Below are positions 18,101-24,935 of a DNA stretch of 34,205 nt, in pieces. A program made the translations under genes and the position numbers. The notes beneath the pieces were generated by a model, which saw only the letters and a program-made list of their open reading frames with translations, had not been told where the DNA came from and did not search any database. The stretch covers positions 1 to 34,205 of the forward strand of contig CAJKAR010000044.1 of the NCBI GenBank assembly GCA_905197955.1, written 5' to 3'. The stretch is from an uncultured Lentisphaeria bacterium (GTDB lineage Bacteria; Verrucomicrobiota; Lentisphaeria; Victivallales; UBA1829). Positions within the stretch are counted from its first letter, which is position 1, and every line of letters begins with the position of its first letter.

Positions 18101-18181
18101 GCCCAGTTCCGATTCTATCAGGAGACTGAACGTCAGCTTGTCCCCTGCGGACTGCTGGAAACACCGCTTCTCAAATATTAA
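15170..18181 (+). CDS. Large GH106-like (alpha-L-rhamnosidase-related) glycoside hydrolase
   Basis: This 1003-residue protein has no signal peptide, so it probably acts in the cytoplasm on imported oligosaccharides. The N-terminal part (about 10-420) is a TIM-barrel with FRGAPFWAWN, a GLGGFFMHSRVG strand, AWLYDEDRWPSG and FTDEP (D213-E214), features of GH106-like proteins where acidic residues on barrel strands act in catalysis. A middle region (about 430-650) looks like a flavodoxin/beta-galactosidase trimerisation-type fold, and the C-terminal 300 residues are beta-rich, like sugar-binding jelly rolls (WNATIDDF; PWPPYRLDISQYL). The start ATG at 15170 follows GAGGTG; an in-frame GTG at 15164 is the alternative. 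It is divergent from an AraC regulator and ends at a strong terminator. Substrate not known. Confidence 0.75.
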   Translation: MLNDFIQKIGNPGSGFRGAPFWAWNSKLEPEELRRQIRNMKQMGLGGFFMHSRVGLNTEYLGDEWFECIRACIDEAEKQGMNAWLYDEDRWPSGAGGGFVTKDIRFRRRNLQIATLKTVDYKDGDLAWFAARIDGTAAYSLRRLKQGEALHEGETFLRFHVQIDEPNSWYNGQTYLDTMNPEAVKKFIEVTHEKYAKEIPESLGKTVPGIFTDEPNYSTWTDGVPARFREMYGYDLLDHLPELYYDVDGKKTSRVRLNYYNVLTDLFVSSFSKQIGEWCERHNMEFTGHVLCEDNVVSQTWVVGAAMRFYEYMQSPGIDLLTEHWNIFNTAKQCVSMAHQFGRETRLSETYGCTGWDFPFEGHKALGDWQAALGINLRCQHLAWYSMEAEAKRDYPASISYQSPWCKRYPAVEDYFARLNAALSEGEEIRNLLVIHPIESTWFGRALCLCSEQELNEEKNRLVHLSNQILKDNVDFDFGDEEVMSRHGSVSGGTISIAKASYKAVLIPEMRTIRKTTLALLKEFAQNGGQVVYIGDAPEFVDGFASDEAKEIYRLFTRTTPANAAKDVENAAREVSVTENCTQIAPILYGLRRAGDLATLFLCNTSLDWTDEQMDVPMVRDRALAFENAEVAWKLPEEWDVYELNLSNGERYAVSSEYRDGKRIFRTSFARLESRLFIACAENIANAERKPEKRIFQQTVRLPERWNATIDDFNVFVLDHASYSIDGSYYSLKDYILKIDGHLREILGKQPRGGAMVQPWLSAKEKTPERTLDLKLRYEFECEFLPDELYLGIERPDLYTYLLNGTEFKAEECGFWCDRSMRKLKLPVDLLKKGINHLELRTAYHELMPGLEAIFLLGSFGVRGETITALPDTLNIGDWCSQGFQNYAGNLTCRTTFLRPDSNESVILEIPAWRGVALGVSVNGSEQTMLPWPPYRLDISQYLKDGENTLEIEVYGHRRNSHGPFYLHEKWPAWTGPAQFRFYQETERQLVPCGLLETPLLKY

Positions 18182-18206
18182 AAGAACGTAACAGCCTTAA
18201 TCAATC

Positions 18207-18250
18207 AAGGCTCCCGGAGCATACACATCTCCGGGAGCCTTTTCTTTCTT
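18207..18250 (+). terminator. Intrinsic terminator of the GH106-like gene
   Basis: AAGGCTCCCGGAG (18207-18219) pairs perfectly with CTCCGGGAGCCTT (18229-18241), 13 bp with a 9-base loop, followed by a T-rich tract (TTTCTTTCTT). Confidence 0.92.
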
Positions 18251-18277
18251 ATCAAAACGAGGAGAGGAATCTTCCTC

Positions 18278-19504
18278 TTACGCACGGAACTCCTCACGGA
18301 CGATTTCCACCCAACGGTTGAATCGTTCCGGCTCATGATGAACCGTGTGCGTATCTTTCAGAACGAAGACGTTATTGAGTCCTTTGCAGATATCAAGACG
18401 GCTGCGCAGTTCTCTGCGGATCTCCTTTTCATTGAAATTCAGGCAGATGTAAGACGGATTCACTTTATGACAGAGCACATATTGCTTCTGCAATTCCCTT
18501 GCGCACTGCTCCACATCAGCCCAGGGGGAAACGGAAATTGCGCGGAGATTCCCGGCTTCGCGGATGGATGCCAAACGCTCGTTGACCGGTTCGCAGCAAC
18601 CGTAATATGCAAGGCCGAAACGCTGAAGCAGACGCTTCTGATACGGCCAGATGAATTCGGCAAACATCTCCGGAGAGATCCCGACCGTTTCCTGAGATTC
18701 CGCCAGTCCCCAGAGAGCCGCCGTCGTCACCTTTCCGACCGGATGCTCCGCGGAAGGCAGCTCATCCGTCAGCCCGCAATGCCCCGACCCGACCAGATTC
18801 GATCCGTTGTTGTACCAGAGCAGATTCTCCCGCTCCAGCTGATCCAGATACTGTTCAAGATCCTCCGTAAGGAACTGCATCAAAGCATGGATATTTTCCG
18901 GCTGGTCATACATGCCGATCATCAGTTCCTCCATGCCGATCAGGTCGATCACATTGCAGGTCATTCCGCAGGTCCAGAAACAGTAACCCGGAGCGGGCAC
19001 AATTTTCAGCAGATCGCCAAACGCCTTCTCCGCCATCTCTTTTTTCTGTTCATAGACATTCTTCTTCCAGCGGAGAGTCCGGAAATGGAGCTTCGCCAGA
19101 TCCCGCGATAAATCTGTCAGTGGCGGAATCGGCTTGTACGCTCCCCCTTCCATACCCGAATGACGCCGTTCGATTTTCACGCCCCATGTATCCGGTTCGA
19201 TTTCATACCCCAGCACGAAATCCGCCTCGACCGGCATATCATCCTCAAACGATGCCTGCCGGAGACGCTGACGCAGCTGCCATTCAAATTCACGTGCGAC
19301 TGGATCCGAACATTGAATCGGCGTCAGTTCCCGGATCTCCTTCCAGGCCCCTTCCGGCGAAACCAGCACCATCGGCTGTTCCGATTGAAGAGCATTCATG
19401 CGATACCACGCTTTTCTCCGGCTGCTCATCACCGGGGCAGAAGCTGTTTCAACGATTTGTTCCGCCAGACTCCGTAAAACGTCAAGATCCTGCTGATTCA
19501 TCAT
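18278..19504 (-). CDS. Uroporphyrinogen decarboxylase-fold protein of unknown function
   Basis: The 408-residue product looks like a member of the UroD/MtaA superfamily: helical N-terminal half, then CFWTCGMTCNVIDLIGMEELMIGM, a glycine-rich loop with SGHCG, and SPEMFAEFIWPYQKRL, typical of the middle strand-helix of the UroD barrel, then a C-terminal DTHTV segment. It lacks the clear N-terminal RQAGR signature of true HemE, so heme synthesis is unlikely; UroD-fold relatives in anaerobes include corrinoid methyltransferases, and many are found beside glycosidases in Lentisphaerae and Bacteroidetes (family knowledge). It converges with the GH106-like gene. Two adjacent ATGs (19504, 19501) follow a weak AGGG. 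Assignment is by fold resemblance only. Confidence 0.6.
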   Translation of the reverse strand: MMNQQDLDVLRSLAEQIVETASAPVMSSRRKAWYRMNALQSEQPMVLVSPEGAWKEIRELTPIQCSDPVAREFEWQLRQRLRQASFEDDMPVEADFVLGYEIEPDTWGVKIERRHSGMEGGAYKPIPPLTDLSRDLAKLHFRTLRWKKNVYEQKKEMAEKAFGDLLKIVPAPGYCFWTCGMTCNVIDLIGMEELMIGMYDQPENIHALMQFLTEDLEQYLDQLERENLLWYNNGSNLVGSGHCGLTDELPSAEHPVGKVTTAALWGLAESQETVGISPEMFAEFIWPYQKRLLQRFGLAYYGCCEPVNERLASIREAGNLRAISVSPWADVEQCARELQKQYVLCHKVNPSYICLNFNEKEIRRELRSRLDICKGLNNVFVLKDTHTVHHEPERFNRWVEIVREEFRA

Positions 19505-19631
19505 GGAACCACCCTTTTTCTGTCAATTTTATGAATGAGGCATTTCCGGATCTGCCGCGGGAACGGCATTCCGCGAATATTCTTTTCTGTAAAAACCGAT
19601 CCGTCTTTTGTTTTCAACAATGCCGACACGA

Positions 19632-21701
19632 TCAGAAATCGTAATCGTCTTCAGGCTCCTCGTCCAGAATGCGGAAGATATTTTCATACGCGCGGATTTT
19701 GTTTTCATCGCTGGCTTCATAATTCAGATTTTCCGGGACATCCCGGTCCACAATCTCCTCCGGCAGATCCAGCAGGAACGGGGACGGGAACTGACGGATG
19801 AACTCCCGGTATTTGAACCGTTCCCCGCAGTAGGTGAGATAAAGAAGCTCCCTGGCCCGCGTAATGGCAACATAAAAAAGCCGCCGTTCCTCATCCAGTC
19901 CGTTTTCCCGCAGAGAGCGCTCGTGGGGGAAAACATTCTGTTCCATGCCGACGATGAAAACCACCGGCCATTCCAATCCTTTCGCCGCGTGAACCGTGGA
20001 CATGACAGGCGCATCTTCCTCCTCATCCTCTTCGGTGCGGTCATTTTCATCCATCAGGGAATAGCTTTCCACAAAATCCAGCAGCGTGGCACGACGCTTG
20101 TTCTCCTGCGCAAACGAAAGTTCAAACTGACCGATGTAATTCAGAAATTCCATTACATTGTCGAGCCTTTTTTCCGCCTCGTCGCGATCCTTGTAAATCC
20201 GCTGCATTCCGTGCAGATAGCCGATCTCGTCGAGATAGTCTTTCGCGCACGCGGCAAGAGAGGGCGCCTCCTGAAAGCGCTCCCGGAAAGAGGAAAGTGT
20301 CCCGGCGAACTGCTGCGCAGCTTTCGAGGCGACAGAGGAGACCGTTGTCAAAAACACCTCTTCGGACATGATCTCCATCAGCGACATAGTCGGAGAGACC
20401 TTCTGCAATTCGCGCAGACGCTCCACCGCCTTGTCCCCGATTCCCCGCGGCGGAACGCCGAGAACACGCAGCAGACTCTGATCGTCGCGCTCATTCATCA
20501 GAAGTTTCAGATAAGCGGCGGCATCCTTCACCTCTTTTCTCTGGAAGAACTCCTGCCCGCCGACGATCTTCGGCCGGATTCCGTACTTGCGGAACTGCTG
20601 TTCAAAGATCCGGGAAAGATGATTGGACCGGTAAAGGATCGCGCAATCCTTCAGATTGTACTCCCCGCTCGCCGCAAGATTGCGGATCGTATTCACGACG
20701 AACATGGCTTCCGCTTCCCCGTCCTTGGCTTTCACGAGCCGGAGATTTTCGCCGCTGCCTTTTGCGGACCAGAGGTTCTTGTCATAGCGACTGTCATTTC
20801 TGGCGATCACCGCGTTTGCCGCATCAAGAATCTTGTTTGTGGAGCGGTAGTTCTGCTCCAGTTTGATCTGCTTTGCACCGGGAAACAGCTTCGGAAAATC
20901 GAGAATGTTGGAAACATCGGCGCCGCGCCACGCATAGATGCTCTGGTCGTCATCGCCGACGACGCAGATGTTGGCGCGCTCCCCGACAAGAAGATGAAGA
21001 ATCCGGAACTGCGCCTGATTGGTATCCTGATATTCATCCACCAGCAGATAACGGTAGATGTCGCGATAGCGTTCAAGAATCTTCGGATGATTCTCAAAGA
21101 TCTTCAATGTGAGCATCAGCATGTCGTCGAAATCGACGATATTCTGAAGCTCCAGCATCTTCTGATAGCGCTCGTAAATTTCCGCAAGACGGAGCTGGGC
21201 CGGATGATTCAGTTTGGCATCCTCATACGCGGCATCGGGATCCAGGATCCGGTTTTTTGCGTTGGAAATGAATGCGGCGGCCTCATCGGTGGGAGCGTCA
21301 TCCTTGGAGTAGCCGAGCTCGGCGGCGGCCTGGCGCAGAATGCTTTTCTGATCGCTGTCATCCGCGATGCTGAATTTCGAATTGAAATTTCCGGCATAGT
21401 GGATATCTCTCCGCAGGACGCGGGCGCAGAACGAGTGAAATGTGCCCAGAGTCACTTTGCGGGCATCCTCGACAGGCACAATCCGGTTCAGACGCTCACG
21501 CATCTCCTTTGCCGCCTTGTTTGTAAATGTGACGCCGAGAATCGAAGTCGGCGCCACACCATTCTGAATCATATAGGCAATGCGGCTGGTAATCACGCTG
21601 GTTTTGCCGGTTCCTGCGCCCGCCAGGACCAGCAGGGGACCTTCAATTGTGGTCGCGGCCTCCTTCTGGGGCGGATTCAGACGATCAAGAAGCGAACTCA
21701 T
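19632..21701 (-). CDS. pcrA: UvrD/PcrA/Rep-type superfamily 1 DNA helicase
   Basis: The 689-residue protein is an ATP-driven 3'-5' DNA helicase for repair and replication-conflict removal. It has a Q-motif (LNPPQ, Q12), Walker A AGAGTGKT (27-34, K33), motif Ia TFTNKAAKEM, Walker B VDEYQDTN, motif III GDDDQSIYAWRGA, motif IV QNYRST, motif V TVHAAKGLEW and motif VI FYVAITRAR, so all SF1A motifs are intact. The length is close to Rep/PcrA (about 670-740). There is no C-terminal nuclease, excluding AddA/RecB. The start is 6 bp behind the purO stop without a strong ribosome site, so it is probably translated from a shared transcript. Choosing between uvrD, rep and pcrA needs a tree. Confidence 0.95.
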   Translation of the reverse strand: MSSLLDRLNPPQKEAATTIEGPLLVLAGAGTGKTSVITSRIAYMIQNGVAPTSILGVTFTNKAAKEMRERLNRIVPVEDARKVTLGTFHSFCARVLRRDIHYAGNFNSKFSIADDSDQKSILRQAAAELGYSKDDAPTDEAAAFISNAKNRILDPDAAYEDAKLNHPAQLRLAEIYERYQKMLELQNIVDFDDMLMLTLKIFENHPKILERYRDIYRYLLVDEYQDTNQAQFRILHLLVGERANICVVGDDDQSIYAWRGADVSNILDFPKLFPGAKQIKLEQNYRSTNKILDAANAVIARNDSRYDKNLWSAKGSGENLRLVKAKDGEAEAMFVVNTIRNLAASGEYNLKDCAILYRSNHLSRIFEQQFRKYGIRPKIVGGQEFFQRKEVKDAAAYLKLLMNERDDQSLLRVLGVPPRGIGDKAVERLRELQKVSPTMSLMEIMSEEVFLTTVSSVASKAAQQFAGTLSSFRERFQEAPSLAACAKDYLDEIGYLHGMQRIYKDRDEAEKRLDNVMEFLNYIGQFELSFAQENKRRATLLDFVESYSLMDENDRTEEDEEEDAPVMSTVHAAKGLEWPVVFIVGMEQNVFPHERSLRENGLDEERRLFYVAITRARELLYLTYCGERFKYREFIRQFPSPFLLDLPEEIVDRDVPENLNYEASDENKIRAYENIFRILDEEPEDDYDF

Positions 21702-21707
21702 CTGAAC

Positions 21708-22343
21708 TCAGGCATCCTTGACGGAAAGATGGTACTCGGAACCGGTCCAGACGGCAGCAGCCGACGTGACAGGATTCTCAAAGTCAGCAAACACCCCCTG
21801 CGAAATCACATAATTGCAGGCGCAGTCCGCGCATGCCGCATCGAAATTGTTGTCCACATTCTCAAGGCAAGGAGTGTTCTTCCCGTAAGTGGAAACATAG
21901 TAGAGTTTTCCGGGGAGCAGATCAAAAATGTTGACCAGCAGCGCATCCTTGCGGACGATTGCCACCGCCCCCTTCTTTGTCTCCGCATCGACTCCGACCG
22001 CAATACGGGGTGTATCCAGGGAATCCTTTTCATAATCCATCGCGAGCAGAGAAAGCGCAAACGCATCGCGGAGATTCATGCCGGCCTTGATCTTTTCGAT
22101 GATCGGATCGGTGTGGGAACCGTTTGTCGCAACGGCGATCTTGCCGGAAAGACGGATGCAGTTGTAGGCAATATACGGATTTTTCGCCAGATCGGATTCA
22201 AATCCTTTGCGCGGAATGATCGAAATGGTCTCCCCGGTCAGACTGGCCGTCCGGTTCGGGAACGAACGGGACGAAACACGATAGGCCGCAACAACATTTC
22301 CTTTTGCGGTCATTCCCGCAGCAACGATTCTTCCAAGATACAT
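21708..22343 (-). CDS. purO: Archaeal-type IMP cyclohydrolase
   Basis: The 211-residue product matches the PurO/IMP cyclohydrolase family (PF07826) end to end: MYLGRIVAAG, YRVSSRSFPNR, NPYIAYNCIR, ATNGSHTDPI, LSLLAMDYEKD, DTPRIAVGV and a C-terminal SAAAVW. PurO closes the ring of FAICAR to IMP, the last step of purine synthesis, which most bacteria do with PurH. It is best known from methanogenic archaea, with scattered bacterial members. GGAAGGAG eight bases before the ATG is a strong ribosome site and fixes the start. The helicase gene follows after 6 bp. A bifunctional role beyond the cyclohydrolase step cannot be judged here. Confidence 0.9.
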   Translation of the reverse strand: MYLGRIVAAGMTAKGNVVAAYRVSSRSFPNRTASLTGETISIIPRKGFESDLAKNPYIAYNCIRLSGKIAVATNGSHTDPIIEKIKAGMNLRDAFALSLLAMDYEKDSLDTPRIAVGVDAETKKGAVAIVRKDALLVNIFDLLPGKLYYVSTYGKNTPCLENVDNNFDAACADCACNYVISQGVFADFENPVTSAAAVWTGSEYHLSVKDA

Positions 22344-22477
22344 GATTCAAACTCCTTCCTGATAATATAGTTGAATGCTGTTCTGTTTTTTCTGATCCGG
22401 CTGGAAATATAAAGCATCTTTCTCTTTTTTTCAACAAAGGAGCCCGAAATAATTGCTCCGGATTCCAGACCGCAGTC

Positions 22478-22506
22478 TTGCATAACGCGGATTTTCGTGA
22501 TATAGT
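22478..22506 (+). promoter_or_regulatory. Promoter of the DUF1015 gene
   Basis: TTGCAT (22478-22483) and TATAGT (22501-22506) are separated by exactly 17 bases, with GGAGG (22539-22543) five bases before the ATG at 22549. This is the only clear promoter before the DUF1015 and RND pump genes. Confidence 0.65.
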
Positions 22507-22548
22507 ACATGATACAAATTTCATCCAAAAACAGGAACGGAGGCAACC

Positions 22549-23781
22549 ATGGCTATTTTTAAAGGGTTCAACGGAATGATGCCCACACCGGACAAAGTCG
22601 CGCAGGTCGCGGCGGTCCCTTACGACGTCGTCAACAGCGAGGAGGCGGCGGAACTTGCAAAAGGCAATCCTTTGAGTTTCCTCCGGGTTTCCCGTCCGGA
22701 AATCGAACTGGAACCGGGAATTGATCTTTACAGCGATCCCGTCTACGCAAAAGCTGCGGAGAATTTCAAACGCCTCATCAAGGAAGCGCCGCTTGTGGAA
22801 GACAAGGAGAAAAATCTCTATGTTTACTCCCTCAAAATGGGCGATCATCTCCAGATCGGAATCGCGGGAGCGGCATCCGTCGAGGACTATAACAACAATA
22901 TCATCAAAAAACACGAAAAGACACGCAAGGACAAAGAGGACGACCGCGCCCGTCATGTGATGGATCTCCGTTCCCATACCGGCCCGGTATTTCTGACCTA
23001 TCGTGACAATCCGAACATCGACCGGATTGTCGAAGAGATCACCGCGGAGCCGCCGTACTTCTCCTTTGTTGCAGCAGACGGCATCGAGCACAAACTCTGG
23101 AAAGCCGGGGAAAAACGTTCCCAGCTTCTCTCCGATCTCTTTGAAAAGGAGGTTCCCTGCTTCTATATTGCGGACGGACACCATCGTGCCGCCTCCGCCT
23201 CCCGCTCCGGCATCGCCTGCAAGGCGCAGAATCCGAACCACACAGGAAAAGAGGATTACAATTATTTTCTCGCAGTCACCTTCCCCTCGAATCAGCTCCG
23301 GATCCTCGCCTATAACCGTGTGGTGAAGGATCTGAACGGACGCTCAAAAGAGGGCTTCCTTGCGGAAATCGCCCAGAAGTTCCAGGTGGAAAAAACGACG
23401 GATCAGACACCTTCGAAGATCTCTGAAATCTGCATGTATCTCGATCACGAATGGTATAAGCTGACGCCGAAATTCGACACCTCCAAGCTCGGAGTCATTG
23501 AGAAACTGGATGTCAGCATTCTGCAGGACAATCTGCTCGGACCGGTTCTCGGCATCGATGATCCCCGGACCAGCAAACGGATCGACTTTGTCGGCGGAAT
23601 CCGCGGCACAAAGGAACTCGTCAAGCTGGTGGATTCCGGCAAGGCGGCTGTGGCGTTCTCCATGTACCCGACCACGCTCGACCAGCTGATGGATATCGCG
23701 GACGCTGGCAAGATCATGCCGCCGAAATCCACCTGGTTCGAACCGAAACTAAGAGATGGACTCGTCGTTCATAATTTTTAA
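22549..23781 (+). CDS. DUF1015/SerK-like protein
   Basis: This 410-residue protein belongs to the DUF1015 family (PF06245): N-terminal PYDVV motif, GNPLSFLRVSRPE, a KKHEKTRKDKEDDRARH helix, and the ADGHHRAASAS motif with D209 to R213. An archaeal member is a free-serine kinase (SerK) with a ParB/sulfiredoxin-like fold, in which the DGHHR loop is part of the active site, so kinase activity on serine is possible but unproven here. In other genomes it often lies next to serine-synthesis genes; that context is absent. It stands 26 bp before the RND adaptor gene with no terminator between, so some cotranscription is likely. Confidence 0.88.
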   Translation: MAIFKGFNGMMPTPDKVAQVAAVPYDVVNSEEAAELAKGNPLSFLRVSRPEIELEPGIDLYSDPVYAKAAENFKRLIKEAPLVEDKEKNLYVYSLKMGDHLQIGIAGAASVEDYNNNIIKKHEKTRKDKEDDRARHVMDLRSHTGPVFLTYRDNPNIDRIVEEITAEPPYFSFVAADGIEHKLWKAGEKRSQLLSDLFEKEVPCFYIADGHHRAASASRSGIACKAQNPNHTGKEDYNYFLAVTFPSNQLRILAYNRVVKDLNGRSKEGFLAEIAQKFQVEKTTDQTPSKISEICMYLDHEWYKLTPKFDTSKLGVIEKLDVSILQDNLLGPVLGIDDPRTSKRIDFVGGIRGTKELVKLVDSGKAAVAFSMYPTTLDQLMDIADAGKIMPPKSTWFEPKLRDGLVVHNF

Positions 23782-23807
23782 TTTCTAAACATAACGCAGG
23801 AGGAGCA

Positions 23808-24935
23808 ATGAGAACTGTAATTCCGATCATCGCACTGACCGCAGGAGCAATTCTCATCGGCTCCGGCTGTAAAGAAGAGAAAATTCCGGAACGTGCCGCG
23901 CCGGCTGTCACCGTGCAGCCGGCAATGAAGGCCGTTTACAAGACGTTCACGCCATCCATCAGCAATATCCGGGCATACGATTCCGTGGATCTGGTCGCCC
24001 GCGTTCAGGGATTTCTCCAGAAATGCAACTTCCAGGAAGGTCAGGAAGTCAAAAAGGGGCAGCTGCTTTATCAGATCGAACCCGATCAGTATGAAGCAGC
24101 CGTCAGCGCCGCCGAGGCCGATCTGGCTCAGGCAAAGGCAAAACAGAAAAAAGCCGACGAGGATTTTCAGCGCTATAAAACCCTTCTTTCCAAGGAGGCA
24201 ACCGCTAAAAAGAATTTTGAAGCCGCTGAATCCGAAAAAATGCAGGCCGATGCCGAAGTCATGGCAGCCAACGCAAAACTCAAACAGGCAAAACTGAATC
24301 TCAGCTACACAAAGATCTTTGCGCCATTCGATGGTAGAATCAGCTTCCGCACGTACAGTGTCGGAAATCTGGTGGGTCCGGAGAGCGGCAAACTGGCAAC
24401 CGTTCTCCGTTCCGGTCCCGTCAAAGTCGATTTCCGACTGAATGAACTCGACATGCTCGAAATCATGAGCAACCGTGAATACCGGAAACATAACTACCGG
24501 AACATCCCCGTCGAACTCTTCTTCCAGAACGGACGGAAATATAAGCTCACCGGAAGAATCGACTCCATGGACAACCGTGTCAACGAATCCACCGGAACCT
24601 TCAACATCCGCGCTGTATTCGACAATCCTGATTACGATCTCATTCCCGGCATGTATGTCAAGGTCCGGATTCCGACCGCCGCACCGAAACAGGCGGTCAG
24701 CGTGCCGCTGGCAGCCATGCAGAGCGACATGTCCGGAGATTACGTTTATGTCGTCACCAAAGACAACACCGTCGAGCGCCGCAACATCAAGGGCCATCAA
24801 CAGGACGGAACACTCTATATCACCTCCGGCGTGCGTGAACAGGAGAATGTGATCGTGGAAGGGGTCTCGAAGGTCCAGCAGGGAGCGAAAGTCACGCCCC
24901 GGGTACAAACAGCCGATCCCGGAGCGGCACGATGA
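23808..24935 (+). CDS. RND efflux periplasmic adaptor (membrane-fusion lipoprotein)
   Basis: The 375-residue adaptor starts with a lipoprotein signal ending in IGSGC (Cys at about residue 21), so it is anchored by lipid to the inner membrane. A lipoyl/biotinyl-like half-motif (LVARVQGFLQKCNFQEGQEVKKGQLLYQI, read as a beta-hairpin region), an alanine/lysine-rich coiled-coil hairpin (about 98-160, AEADLAQAKAKQKKADEDF) and a second lipoyl half and beta-barrel (FAPFDGRI) are the AcrA/MexA order. It links the pump in the next gene to an outer-membrane channel. AGGAGGAGC precedes the ATG. Its stop overlaps the pump start by ATGA. Confidence 0.95.
   Translation: MRTVIPIIALTAGAILIGSGCKEEKIPERAAPAVTVQPAMKAVYKTFTPSISNIRAYDSVDLVARVQGFLQKCNFQEGQEVKKGQLLYQIEPDQYEAAVSAAEADLAQAKAKQKKADEDFQRYKTLLSKEATAKKNFEAAESEKMQADAEVMAANAKLKQAKLNLSYTKIFAPFDGRISFRTYSVGNLVGPESGKLATVLRSGPVKVDFRLNELDMLEIMSNREYRKHNYRNIPVELFFQNGRKYKLTGRIDSMDNRVNESTGTFNIRAVFDNPDYDLIPGMYVKVRIPTAAPKQAVSVPLAAMQSDMSGDYVYVVTKDNTVERRNIKGHQQDGTLYITSGVREQENVIVEGVSKVQQGAKVTPRVQTADPGAAR

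Noticed and set aside
19555..19575. Hairpin between the UroD-like gene and the helicase as a terminator
   Set aside because: The stem is short with a bulge, and no T-run follows on the minus strand.
19608..22370. A 920-residue open frame on the plus strand
   Set aside because: It lies antisense to the intact helicase and purO genes, which have all family motifs. Its composition is what the complement of a coding gene gives, and it has no recognisable domain.
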